From Rotaria macrura (lineage: Eukaryota; Rotifera; Eurotatoria; Philodinida; Philodinidae), in the NCBI GenBank assembly GCA_900239685.1, contig OENT01000001.1, positions 558,001 through 622,000 of the forward strand: 64,000 nucleotides of DNA, read 5' to 3'. A program made the position numbers and the translations under genes. The number at the start of each line of letters is the position of its first letter. The stretch's first letter is position 1. The notes under the pieces are model-generated. The model did not search any database. It saw nothing but the letters and a program-made list of their open reading frames with translations, and was not told the DNA's origin. Positions 1 to 12,449 of the stretch are shown piece by piece.

Positions 1-2443
1 AAAAATTGTTGAATATTTGTTTGTTTTTTAATTAGAATTGGTGAGCATTGCTTCTTGTAAAAGATAATTCTAAAATTAATTTAAAGATGTTCGTTTTTAA
101 ATTGTTCTTCAAACTTGATATTCTTATAATGAACTACTTTCATGAATCTTTCTCCTTTAGGTTGATCGATATTCTTTGCATTTATGATCTTTTTATCAAA
201 TAATCATTCTGTAAGAGAATTTCGTACAGACAATATCAACAGTAAATATTCTAAAGTGAACTTTTTGCTTTGTAATGACACATATACAAAGGTTTCCTAT
301 TAGCAAATTTTCTATCTGGATCAGCGTCCATATACAGAAGTCGATAACACAAATTGATAATATTTGAAACAAGCCTGGCTAACACTTGCAAACTTTAATT
401 TAGTTCTTGTTTTTGAGAAGTAGTATAAAGATTAAGTAGTTCTTGGAAACTTCGTGTTGCGGACCTGTGTCTTTTAAACAATTTGAAACCTTTTTCTCAA
501 ATATAATCCATTCTCCTTGAAGTCTCTATCTGAGTAAAAATGATTTAAATCGAAATTCTACGATTGGACTTGCGCGTTAGGTTCACCACAAACTTGAATT
601 TTTATTGAATTCGTTCATTAATACAAACTTCTTAATAGTAGACACAGCTTACTCTGATGTATACAAAATACATCAAAGTATGATTAAGGAACAAGTTATG
701 CCGTATGAGAAAGTTTCTTTGTAAATCAATAATTTTCTCATTGTTGTTGAACCCACACGTTGCAGAATCTCGTAAGTTCTGGAACATTTCTTATGTAATG
801 TTACTGGAGAGGAATTGTCGATGTTTACGATGGTGTAAAATTAACTTCAATTTCAGTTAAGTGCTTATCTTTATTGATGTAGTTTACATTAAAATATACG
901 TAGATGAGAAAAGTGAAATGAGTTAAAAACACTCATGTTAAAAATAGAATTGAAAATGTTCGTTCATTGTTGTCATTTTTGGTAAAATAAAACTACCAGA
1001 CAAAAATTTCTATCTAATAGCTTAGAAAATTATTTACGTAACACTTAGCTAAGTCTTATATTAAATATGTGGGTTGAACAATATTCTTTATTATGAAAAA
1101 TAGATAAAGAGGAAATAATTATTTTAAATGAATATGAAGTTAAATATCAACATTTTTCCTTCGTTCGTTTTAACAATGAAGGTCAGATATAACGTTCTAA
1201 TGGACACTGTTTTGACAGAGAATCTTGTCAAATTTGTGTAATGAAGTCAGATAAATTTGACGATATTCTTTTCTAATCTTAAATGTGTTCTGGAGTGAAT
1301 TTCTTTTTGATTCTCATAGCCGTTGCAAGTTGTAATCTTCCTATTATATTTTAAATAACGGATATTATGAAAAAGTCGATTAGGAGCTATCTCTAAACCA
1401 TACTGTCATAAAATTGTATGTAGATGATTTAGTGATCTCAGTAATCCATGTCAAACAATCAGATACTAAGATCCGACAAGATTCTGCATGTTATATTGTA
1501 AGATCAGACGAAAAATCGTGCACAAAATCATGGTCTCAGAAGTTTGACATCAAGTCTTACTCAAAAATTCTTGACAGATCTTGTTCTTCTGTCACATTTG
1601 ATTATAAAATTATAGAAAATCTTATGCGCCAGTAAAATTTGACAAGAATCTTACTGTACGAATGGATGTAAGACATCTGAGACCACGGTTTATGGTACGA
1701 TTTCATCTGATCTTACAAGACTTAATGTCTGATTTTTTGACCTGGGTATACGATTATAGGAAATCTTATGCAATAGCAAGATATTGCAAGTGCTGTATTG
1801 TAAGACTTAGTGTAAGATTTCAGAGACTAAGATTTCTCTTACGGTCTTATATGGTTTTGCAAGATCTTACATCTGATTGTTTGACCTAGTAATTCTTGTC
1901 AATTTGATCGCAATTAATTTTGCTTTCTATTTTGTTTGTTTTTGTGGACTGTAAAATATTTGAGAATTGAAAGCGTACTTGATATTTTTTAAATAGAGCT
2001 AGAAACAAATGCAAGAATTTTTTTACAAAGTACATGTATGTAGCAAGAATATATGTTTCAAGCAATTACTAATTTCTTTCATAGGGAATTATTTCAAATT
2101 GATTCAAATGGTTTCTGTAAAAAGTACCTAAATATCCATCTTAGAAGATTTTACAAATGCTACATTTTTAATGATGCTACTTATTCAGAAGGGATTCTGA
2201 AGAAAACCATGAGAAATCTTGCACTGCTTTTATCTATGAAATCAATATTTTCGATTGATCCTACTTTCTGTTTGTTTGTTTCATAATAGTATTCGAATAT
2301 AATATAAAATGTACTCGTATGCTCGTTTCAGTTGAATATTTGATATCCGAAATACAACGGTTTGTTATGATCGGGAATATTTTTAAAAAAACAAAACGGA
2401 AAAGAAGCTTGATATACACAACAGTTTTACAAAAAGCAAATAA
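1..2443. other. Non-coding stretch, left edge
   Basis: I see no gene here. The open frames are short (at most about 77 codons), match nothing I know and are of a length expected by chance at this base composition. The one structured part is the repeat cluster at 1435-1895. The right edge abuts the 3' end of the minus-strand GPCR. Confidence 0.6.
1435..1895. repeat. Degenerate inverted plus direct repeat cluster
   Basis: About 1447-1585 is imperfectly complementary to about 1632-1752. Shared blocks include GTAAGATCAGA, GGTCTCAGA and a GTCAAA(C/A)AATCAGA core on opposite strands. A second, direct-repeat relation links 1608-1752 to 1753-1890: both units start near ATTATAG(A/G)AAATCTTATGC and end near CTGATT(G/T)TTTGACCT(A/G)G. 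Such a nested structure is typical of a decayed foldback or MITE insertion. No terminal inverted repeat with a clear target-site duplication was found, so the class is unknown. Confidence 0.55.
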
Positions 2444-4120
2444 TTAAATTTCTTCATTAATCATCACCGTTGATGCTCGTTTTGTTTCTCCATCAGCAAA
2501 AGTTATAAAACGAGCTGGTAATTTATTTTTTGTGCGAGGTACATCAATAATTGTATTTTCCTCCATTTCCTTTGCTGATTTCATTTGTGCTCGATTCATT
2601 ATAACTGAGTTTATTGTCGTCCTTGGAGAAGCTGATGACACAGATGGTAATGACGAGGTTACCTTAAAACAGCATGGGTACAGTGCATAAAATTCTCGAC
2701 GAAAACTTCGATTAATATAATTGTAAATAACAGGATTCATCCAAGCCGATAATGATGATATCAAATAACAGGGTATAAGTAAAAACGCATACACAAAGTT
2801 CGGTTCATCACGTGTAATTTCTTCATTATGTTCTAAATAAATTTGTACAACAGTCAACGGTAACCATGATATAGTGAATAGAACGGCAACGTATATTAAT
2901 AATTTTCTGCTACGATGAAAACGCCTTTCGCTATGTGATTGACTCTTCACTTTCGGTATTAATACAGTGCTACATTCAGAAGGTGATGAATGGCTTGGTG
3001 AATTTAAGATTATTGAACTTTGACGATGTTCATCACGATTTTGAAATATACTACGAATGCGTGTTAACAAATGATTGGACTTATTTTCACCTGTAACTAC
3101 TTCTTCCGATAAATCTTCTAAGCTTGTGAATCTCTGTTCACTGATTTCTTCGAAGTGTGAACTATGACGTGGAATCTTGATTTTTTTTTCTCGTTTAGGT
3201 TTGTTATTGGTATTATTCGTTGAACTCGTCGAACCATGTGTTTGATACACACGCATTTGCTTCATACGACGTTTAAGAAAACGACTGATTGAATAACAAC
3301 TGACAAATACAAATAAGAATGGTACTAAATATTGTACAGTAATAACGATATATGAAAATATTCGCATGCGTAAGCCAGGATTTAAAACACAAAAGTAAAC
3401 TTTTCTCGTTGGACATGATGGCTTAATCATATGTATTGTCGATAGAACTGTATCATTTTGTATTAGATTTGACGATGGATTGATTTTCAGCATTGGAAAT
3501 GATATAGGCGGTGGTGCGAATTCTTCAATATGGCGAGATATAAATTCAGGCAGAGCAATTACTATTGATACAATCCAAAGTAAAATGAGTGTTAATATTG
3601 TACAATGACGATCAAATTTCTTTTTATTAACTATAAAAAACCATCGTTCAACAGATATGATAGCAACAGTAAATGTTGACACGAGTGCAGTTAATGTTGG
3701 CGTAAAATTAACCAATTTACAAAGAAATGCACCAAATATCCAATGTTCAAGTAATGCCGCGGATAATGTCATTGGGATCGATACGCATAATACGATTAAA
3801 TCATTTAAACCTATAAAATGAGGTTCACAGGAAAAAAAAACATGATTATCTTATAGTGACTTGTATTAAAAGAAAAGCGTGGACTTACAAAGATTCATCA
3901 AAAATGTATTTGTTATTGATCGTAATTTTTTTTGTTGAAAAAATATAAGACAAACACTTATATTACCAAATATACCAAAACAGAATGGAAGTAAATAAAT
4001 ACTGTAAATTAATATTGTTACTGTTGGCGAGAAGCGCAATTTAACGATTGCAAAATTTTGAGAGTATGGATGATCGCTCACGCAATTAGCATCGATAGTA
4101 TTACTTAGATTCAATGCCAT
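2444..4120 (-). CDS. Rhodopsin-family (class A) GPCR, neuropeptide-receptor-like, two exons
   Basis: Exon 1 is 4120-3889 and exon 2 is 3810-2444. The 78-nt intron (GTAAGT...TATAG) joins the codons in frame and gives 532 aa. Visible class A landmarks: TM1 with GN (IFGNISVCLIF), TM2 with LNDLIVLCVS across the splice, a TM3 Cys (FLCKL) followed by SVERWFF in place of DRY (the Arg is kept), TM6 with WLPL, and TM7 with NPVIYNYI followed by a Phe/Arg-rich helix 8. Intracellular loop 3 is long, basic and Ser-rich (about 120 aa), and the C-tail is about 80 aa. The style resembles invertebrate NPY/NPF- or GPR83-like peptide receptors, but the ligand cannot be told from sequence. The start is the first ATG, with an Asn-rich extracellular N-terminus of about 35 aa and no signal peptide. 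Confidence 0.88.
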
Positions 4121-6689
4121 GTGCTCTACAATATAACTATCGTCTAAAAATCAAACGAAAGAAATTTAGACGAGATAAACTCTGGCTTGTCGACGATTTA
4201 TCTTTTGAGTGAAAAGAATATATTTAATTCACGGTAAATTAATTTCAATGAAATTATTCAAAAATTCTGAAGTGTTAAATGAAAACTCGAGAAATTATAC
4301 CCATTCGAATGTTTTCACAAATCGGATTCTATCTTAACTTTAAAACAAAAATGGAAGAGAAGACCTCGTCTATTTTTTTCTAAAAATGGAAAGGATAATA
4401 TTAAGTGTTAGAGGTTGTTTAACAATTGAGGTAAATAATTGTTTTCTTCGCAGAATTGTACTCAAAAGAATTAGTAGATATACAATCATCTATACTGAAT
4501 GTGAAATATGCTATAGCATACTCAAGAAAAAAAGCAGATTGAAACCCATCGACACTTATTTAAGTTGATACTTCAGTCATAAAATAGATAGTTGTATACA
4601 AGCTGTGAAAATTTATTTCAAGACTTCGTCCCTTAACATATAGCTACATAATGATATTCTTTTCACAATTTGCTAATCAAACTTAGTAGAATAAGAAAAA
4701 GAAATGTTAAAGCATTCAAGAACAATAAATTTAATTTGCTTTAAAAAACGCTATTTCACCGAAGTTTGATGATGAATAAGTAGAAAAATGAAATAGGGAA
4801 ATGAACAATAAATTTATTTAATACACCTAGATCGAATTTTCTGTCTGCATACCTATCATCAGATACCACAGTTCATGTTAGTCATTCTCACACAGAGGAC
4901 GAGACTTCCAACACTGAGTTTTTCTTCGATACAACTAATCATAACTCTTAAGAATTATATGATCATCTTTGCGAATCTGTAATTTAAAACGAAGGATGTC
5001 CGTTTCTAAATACTCATGACGCAGAATAAAACTTATGATATAGAGAAGGAAAAGTTACATCGTCTTATAATGAAAAAAAAACTGCAAAATAAAAATATGT
5101 ATATATCAATTACAAATGAACCACATCGTTCAGCTGCATATATTGAACTTAGCATATGAAATCGTTCATAAAAGCTTGATTTTATACTTTGATTGTAAGC
5201 TTTTTTTAATAACATGTCATATTTCTTTTCAAAATACTGTCATTGGAGTTTTTATCGAATCATCAGCTCTTTTTCCTATTATGCTTTATTAACATGCCTG
5301 TATTCTTCAGCAATTTCCTCTTCTTCAATCTAATGAACTTATAGTTAAAACATAGTCTTTTAATTGTTACCGAAATATAGCTAAATTGATCTTTCTTACT
5401 TTTTTTTTAATAACCATTTTACGTGCACTATTACCGCCAGTCTTAATACTGTTTACAACAGTGTCACTTCATCTGCATAGTGACTCTTTATAGGTTACGA
5501 TTGAGAAAAAGAGAGGAAGAACATACTTCATGCGATTTCAATCATTGTTCTTATTATTTTTTTTCATGAACAAAGGACTGATAGTAGACGAGGAAATAAG
5601 TCTAGTGCATCTATTGAACTTCAATGAGCACTTTGCACATTTAAAGTTCTCAGTGAGATCAAATAAAAGTAACAAAAAAATGTAATTTTCTCTATCCATT
5701 GTCTCTTATTCAGATATTAAAACTGTCTTAGAAGAGTTCAAGGACTAATATGAAGTTTAATTAAAGTAGCATACATTCTTTCGATTTACAGATACCATAC
5801 ACGGATACTACTGAGCTTACTCCTGTTAGTCTTCAATCCTTCATATTTATTTTATTGTATCGATATGACAAAGATTTTATAAGCTATACTTCTTCTCTGT
5901 TTTCGATCTCATTTTATTCGATATAAATGTTAAATTTCATTGATCGATCGAGTAAGTTATCTACTTCTGACGGAATTCTTTAATGTAATGCTTCGTAATG
6001 ATATAATCATTGGAGCCTATTCATTGTCGAGGAGAAAAAAACATGTATCCGACTTCTAAATATAGAAAATTTCTTTTGAGAAAGTAACATAATGTTATAG
6101 TACTTTCTTGTTACTATGATCAATCGGACGTTGTATGTAAATTAAAAATATTATTTGATCTTGCAAAAACATGTAAATGAAACCATCTTTCGAATTCTAT
6201 CGATTGAGTCTACGTAAGCAGCATAATAATGGAACTAGATCAACTTATGCTAATGATATTATTGATCCGCCTGTTTCTCTAAGGATTTGACATTATTGAT
6301 TCTATTGACAGCATGTTTTTCAAATTTCGTTAATACAGAACAGAAAATGGATGTTATTTTACTTGAGATCGATTGAAGGTCATCTTTTGGATACAAAGAT
6401 CCTTGAAATACTGAGATTTAAGGACAAAAAACTTACCGATTATGTCCATATATAACCAATACTAACGGTTTTTGTACAATGATAGATTGATACTATGACT
6501 TTGTATTTGATAAAAGAAGACAAAATAACAAGGCATTCGGTAACAATCAACTACCTACTTCCTGGTTCTTCTTTCTCTATGCTTTTCTAGAAAAAAATCG
6601 TATCATTATAAATACATTGTTACCAGAAAACAAAAAAGCTAAAAGCATATCTATGTCTCAAACAAACGACAAAGAGAAAGAAGTCTTTT

Positions 6690-6713
6690 CATCATCATCA
6701 TCATCATCATCAT
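6690..6713. repeat. CAT trinucleotide microsatellite, 8 units
   Basis: Eight uninterrupted CAT units lie in non-coding DNA, followed by TAGCC. It is a simple sequence repeat with no sign of a coding role. Confidence 0.9.
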
Positions 6714-9485
6714 TAGCCGAACAAATCAATCATAATATATTTGCTATGAAGACAACAATTCCATTAGAGAGAGTCGCCGTAAAAAAATAAAAAGAAGAAA
6801 ACAAGAGACTGCTGTCTGAAATTTATTTTGTTTATTATATTAGTTGTATCAATATGCTCCTACCCGCTCTTCTTACTTCTCAAAACAGATAAGAATGTTA
6901 ACATCTATTATATCATAAGTCAAGCATGGAAATAAGAACACGCAAAAAGTATAATAGACTATCATTTTATCATCTATCGCTGCTTTGGAACGAGTATGTC
7001 TGCCATGAAAATAAACCCTGACGTGAAAATATTACTGAGTTCTTCAATACTGCCATGCAATATTTTATCTGATTTCAAACATTGACATTAAATTTTATTG
7101 ATTTAAGAGATCTAGACATAATGTTTAGATGCCTATACAACATGATTCGATCGTTTGCAAATAGCTACATGTTTACCATATAGTTGACATTGAGGTATGA
7201 ACAAGTAAATACATCTTGAAAGATAGAGTACAATCAAATGCTCTGAATATCTAACATGTTTTCCTGCCGATGAACAGGAAGAAAAATGATATAGTCTACG
7301 GAAACTTCGAAACATACAATTTGTCATAATACTACTATATATTTGTCAAAAAAAATGAAGGGTTGAGAGGATGATCTACTTCCTTGGAAAAACTTGTTTA
7401 TTGAACGAGAAACACCAACGTTCACCAGAATTATTTTTTCTAAAAACAAAATGCTTAATACTGAAATATGCATAATGAAGTTATATTTCTTTCATGTCGG
7501 TAAACGTTTCTTCCTTATGCCAAACCAAATGAGTGTTTTAATGAAACTTTTTTAAAATTTTCATATAAATAATGAAGAGAAAAAGGAGACTTGACAACTA
7601 TTTTTATCTTCATTATTGCAGGAATAAATGATCTAAAGTTTCGAAGGTCCTATCAAAGTGTGCAGGTTAACTTGAAAGAATTATTTTTATAAAATTTACA
7701 TTGGTAACAAGAAGTATACTACTGGGCCAATATATTCATTTATAAATTCCAAAAGTAAAATGTTTCCAATTGTTTAACGTAATTTTCTATTAGAATTTAT
7801 GAACAAGCATTTCTCACTACACAAAAAGGTGCATTTTTCTTGTTCAATCAATTAACTATTTTAGTAGAAATTTTAATAATAACAATTATTCACGTTTAAA
7901 AACATATACAACGGCTAATTTGAACGTTATTCCTATCACAATTATAAAATAAAAAAGTAATATCACAAAAGATGAGGTTTATATTAGGTATTCTAAATGA
8001 AAACGAAGTCTAAGGACTATTTTTTCAAAAGTCGATACTAATTGCTATAATTACACGCAGCGATGTAGATTTCTCTTTATATATTATTTAACTAGTTTTC
8101 TTCTTTGGTGTTACATATTTTAAAAGGAAGATATTTATAAATGGCAAATGTTCATGTTTGGCGAAGAAAAACATGCATTTCAGAATCTTTTCAATATCAG
8201 GATAGTATTTCAGTCAGAAATATTAATCATAAATATTTCAGCTTCAAATAAATAAAAGATGATTTAAAAACAAAATAGTTTAATGTCTATGAAGACTTCA
8301 AATTAACAAACTAGAAATAGTAAATCTAAAAAACAGTGAAAAATAAATCAAAAGTTGTGTAGATTGATTACAATACGATTTCATCACCATATTTCAAGAA
8401 CAAAAAATTTAACTTTGATTATACTTCGTAGAACGTTTATATTCACAGAATAGATTTTTAAGGAAATTCTCTCGGCATTGAATAGATCACTCTTTATTTC
8501 ATGAAGCAATTTCAAATGCTTAAAATAATTCACAAGTTTTCTGTTACGATTAATTGAAATCGTGATAAAAGAATAACATGCAAAAAAAACATTGTAACAT
8601 GATTCTCTCATTAGTTTTTAAAAATCAATTATCAAAACATAAAATAGAGATTACATAGAAGAATACTTGTCATTCAAGTAATTTACAAATTGTAGAAAAA
8701 CGATTATCATAAAAATTTCATAATACTTAAACGAATTATTTCTTGATTAGTTCGTACTCTATTATATTCGTTTTTCATATATTTGAATTTTCTCATATTG
8801 AATATTTATATCGTATGCCAAACACTCTGCATTTCACTCACCTTTTATTTGTATCTGAAGAGAAATAAATAAAAAATGATGCACTATTCAAGTTATTTGT
8901 ATGACATATTCTTTCATCGAATAATGAGCGGTAGTGAAAGAACAAAGAGAAAATATCATAAAAGATCAAATATATGATTCAGTTGAAAAAGAGATACTGA
9001 GAAGAGAAGATCATTGATGCAGTATGAATAACTGCAATGAAGGAAACAAAGGAAACAGTTGTTTTCCCCCATGGGCATTACATTTCGTGGTGAATAAAGA
9101 CAAAAACGAGAAAAGGAAAGAGTCGTGATCATACTATCTATCGTATAAGGCTAATTTCATCAGTAGTATTTAAATTTTTCCTACAATTAACTAGAACCAA
9201 TCGAATCGTTCTCCTGAATTGAATACATCAATAAATCAAGTATTTTTTCAACAATGCATCAAAGCGAAGTATTGATCTAGTTGAGTATTTCGATTAGCTG
9301 TGTAGTGTTTAAATATTTTCTTTTTCTTCACTTCCAAAGACCCAATGAATTCTACATCTATCAGTTTCAATCAATGAAAAAAATTATTTACATTAGTATA
9401 TGCTCAGTTTAACATGCAACCACGTAATCATTCTAACAAAACCCTGGACAAAATATTCTGATGAAAATTGACTTTGAGAGAATTC

Positions 9486-9512
9486 TTTGATAGAATATTG
9501 CATTCTATCAAA
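9486..9512. repeat. Short perfect hairpin
   Basis: TTTGATAGAAT and its exact reverse complement ATTCTATCAAA are separated by a 5-nt loop (ATTGC). It is isolated in the desert, with no neighbouring gene whose terminator or UTR it could be. It may well be chance in AT-rich DNA. Confidence 0.4.
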
Positions 9513-11107
9513 TAAGACATATTTTTTCAGTCAGTTTTATTAATTAAATAAATTTTCTTTAATTGAATGAAATTAAAATTAATATGGATGAATATTGTCA
9601 GATGCATATTCAGTTTTTGGTCATCAATACGAAGGTTCACTGGTTGAGAAAATGTTTTATCCTGCATCGAATGCTAATCACATTTATACTTGAAATTATT
9701 TACAACTTTGCAAAATATGAGCGGATAATAAGAAAAAAAATGTATACACATATCATGACAACTCATAGTCTTAATGAACTACATCTATCTTTGTTTGAAA
9801 GTCACGGAGACATTTCTTATTTTGACTTGATTAGATGGCTTTAACTTGAATGGAATCCCTAAAGATCATTGATTGAATTGGTCAATGCGTTAGACAACTG
9901 CTTCTTTTCTCTCAGAAAATAGTTATTTTTATGTTGCTATAATTCATTAGTGATGTAAACAGACAAGAATTATACTGGGTGGCATTCTATCACAGGCGCC
10001 AATGCAAGCATGATAATTACATTTGTTGGTGCCATATTCCATAAATTTCTCCAAAGATTATGCGACATTGCTCTACGATCCGAATGTTTTTTTTAAAACC
10101 GTATTATTCTTAGTTTACTGGAAATTTCTTGAACGTCATTGTTGTGTCTTTGCTTATTTTCTGTTCTTTTTTTCATTATGAACACTCGAAATTATGAGTA
10201 ATACAATATTTCAATAGACGTTCACCCTGTTTTAATCGAAGAATATTCATTTTGGCGTAATTGAAACAAAACTGAGCTTTTCTAATAGTCGAACATCTCT
10301 TCGAAGCATAACTTTAGCCTGTTTCAATAGTAGTCATCAAAGTCATTAAAAGATGAAGTAATGCTTTAAATCTCTTCAAAAACGAGAATGTTGTTTCATT
10401 TTATCATGCCCGATAAAAGCGAATAGTTTTCTTCTTTACTTATCGTGTGAAGAGGATCTTGTCTTATTATGTCTAATTTTCGTAAGGCTATCTTGACCTA
10501 GCTTAGAAAAAAAATAATAAATAATAGAAGAAAAACTTATTTACCGTTTGAAACGACTCATTTAAATCGATGCAAGGTTTTTCTAAGAACCAGCATAGAA
10601 AATCGTAAATAAATTCATTTCGACATGTTTTCTCTATTCGATACTGTATACTGCAATAGTTGAACATAATTATTATAAACGGAAAGGAAATATAAGGCAA
10701 TAAGTTTTTGTCGCTTTTATGTGAAAATAAAACGCTTGACGTGCTGTTGTCGTGCCATAAAATTCTATACTAGACGCGATTAGAATAACACGAGAATAGA
10801 TTTTATCGAGGTGAAATGAAATCCTTCTAAAACTGTTCCGTTTATTCTAGGTTTTGCTTACAACAAAGGATGCTTTCATTTGAATGTTCCTCCTACTCAC
10901 AATTTGATTGACATTCAAGAACAAAAACAATGACGTTTCCTTAAATTGAATTATCTGTGTCCTATTTCAATGCTTTTTTTTCACTCAATTATAAGTAGTT
11001 TCCTCTTTACTAAAATTATTATAAAAGTTCAAAATAAAATCGATCTACTTCTTTTCTTTTGAAAAAAACAATGAGATTACATGATGAAAACAAAGAGTAA
11101 AATGTTT

Positions 11108-11113
11108 TTTATT
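11108..11113 (-). terminator. Candidate poly(A) signal for MRM1
   Basis: AATAAA on the minus strand, about 130 nt past the MRM1 stop. The hexamer is frequent in AT-rich DNA, so position is the only support. Confidence 0.35.
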
Positions 11114-11241
11114 TTCTTGAAAGAATCTCTAAACAAGAAATATGTCGGATGTTAACACTTAAAAATCATTGATGCAAGTAATATTCCAGTTTAATACCTT
11201 TCATTACTTGAACAATATCATATTATCAATGATTACACATC

Positions 11242-12195
11242 CTATGTATTGATTTGAGCAGAAATATGATACAAAAATAGAGCACAAGCAACAGATGCAT
11301 TTAATGATGATATTTCACTTTCAATATTTGGTTGAATACATACATGAAAATGACACATTTCAACTATTTCCTCTGAAATACCTTCATGCTCATTTCCGAT
11401 AAGTACAACAATACGTTGCAGATTTGAATTTGATAATTTCTTTTGAATCTCATCTAGACGCAATGTCTTTAGTGAAATATTTCCACGATGTGTAGCACAA
11501 ACTAGAGCAATATTTTTCTGTTCGTGTAATAAGTGCAAATAAGTTTTCAAATCATAACATGCATAAATCGACATCAGTTCGAGTGCACCTGAACTAGCTT
11601 TACTAGCAACTGGTGATGGTTGACAAGTGCCACGTGTTAAAATAATTCTATCGATGCCAAAAAAATGTGCTGTACGAATAATGCCACCTAAATTCATAGG
11701 ATCATGAATTTGAACCAGACATAAATCTAAATAAATTCTATTTGAATTTATTTTTGTTTCTCCTTGTTGCTGTATATCTTGAATAGGTAATGATGAACAA
11801 TCAAGACAAACACCTTGATGAGGCCGATCGAATGATAATTGATCGAGTAGATTTGTACTGGTATATTTTATTGGTATTGATAAATTTGTAGCTAAATGTT
11901 GAATATTTTGTACTATTTGACGATTATCATTCGATGTATTACTAAGAAATAATTGATAGAACTGACGATGTTGTCTTTTCAATGCTAATTCAACGGGATA
12001 TAAACCAAATAGACATTGACCACGAAGAGAAATCTTTAATAATGATTGTTTATCATTGTTGTATGAATATGTTTGTTCTGTTACAGAATTTTTTCTTAAA
12101 CGATCACTAATCGGCTTAGTAAAATCGAGTTCAGGTAAGCGTGTTTTACTATGTATATAGCGAGGTAAAAAACTTAGAAATAAACGTTGATACAT
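11242..12195 (-). CDS. MRM1: Mitochondrial rRNA methyltransferase 1 (SpoU/TrmH family)
   Basis: A single 317-aa open frame. The N-terminus is basic with hydroxylated residues (MYQRLFLSFLPRYIHSK), as expected of a mitochondrial presequence. A substrate-binding domain follows (GQCLFGLYPVELALKR near residue 60), then a SPOUT methyltransferase domain. All three family motifs are visible: motif 1 NLGGIIRTAHFFG (near residue 170), motif 2 VVLIGNEHEGIS (near 265) and motif 3 SLNASVACALFLY (near 297), which together form the trefoil-knot S-adenosylmethionine site. Human MRM1 methylates a 2'-OH in the peptidyl-transferase loop of mitochondrial large-subunit rRNA; the same role is inferred here. Length is close to the family norm. 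The gene lacks introns although its neighbours are intron-rich. It starts about 255 nt downstream of the MAP3K4 stop, on the same strand. Confidence 0.92.
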   Translation of the reverse strand: MYQRLFLSFLPRYIHSKTRLPELDFTKPISDRLRKNSVTEQTYSYNNDKQSLLKISLRGQCLFGLYPVELALKRQHRQFYQLFLSNTSNDNRQIVQNIQHLATNLSIPIKYTSTNLLDQLSFDRPHQGVCLDCSSLPIQDIQQQGETKINSNRIYLDLCLVQIHDPMNLGGIIRTAHFFGIDRIILTRGTCQPSPVASKASSGALELMSIYACYDLKTYLHLLHEQKNIALVCATHRGNISLKTLRLDEIQKKLSNSNLQRIVVLIGNEHEGISEEIVEMCHFHVCIQPNIESEISSLNASVACALFLYHISAQINT

Positions 12196-12449
12196 CTAGA
12201 GAGTTTTTATGTATTGATGAATTTTTTTGTAGGTTCTTATATTTATCTTTATTTTATTGAGGTGCAAAAATAAATAAAGAAAGAAAGAAGAAAAGATACA
12301 GCCATGCAAATATAAACAAACCGACGTCAAACTGTTGTTTTCTTATGATTAAAAATATGTCTTTGGTCATAGAATATATACATATAGATAGATCGATTGT
12401 CATGATTAATTATGTATCTAGCATAAAAAAGTACGAAAGATAATTAATA
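12196..12449. other. Spacer between MAP3K4 3' end and MRM1 5' end
   Basis: A 254-nt AT-rich spacer that must hold both the MAP3K4 3' UTR and the MRM1 promoter/5' UTR. Two overlapping AATAAA hexamers on the minus strand lie at 12248-12258. Nothing else is recognisable. Confidence 0.5.
12248..12258 (-). terminator. Overlapping poly(A) signals for MAP3K4
   Basis: Two overlapping AATAAA motifs on the minus strand, about 195 nt past the MAP3K4 stop and 50 nt upstream of the MRM1 ATG. They are the best-placed cleavage signal in this short intergenic spacer. Confidence 0.45.

Larger units (their letters stand above)
4121..11241. other. Gene-free stretch between GPCR and MRM1
   Basis: About 7.1 kb without a supportable gene on either strand. 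The longest open frame is under 95 codons and has no recognisable domain. I noted only a CAT microsatellite near 6690 and a small perfect hairpin at 9486-9512 (11-bp stem TTTGATAGAAT, 5-nt loop). A slightly GC-richer patch near 9960-10080 could be a relic of something, but it carries no usable frame. I saw no tRNA or rRNA signature. Confidence 0.5.
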
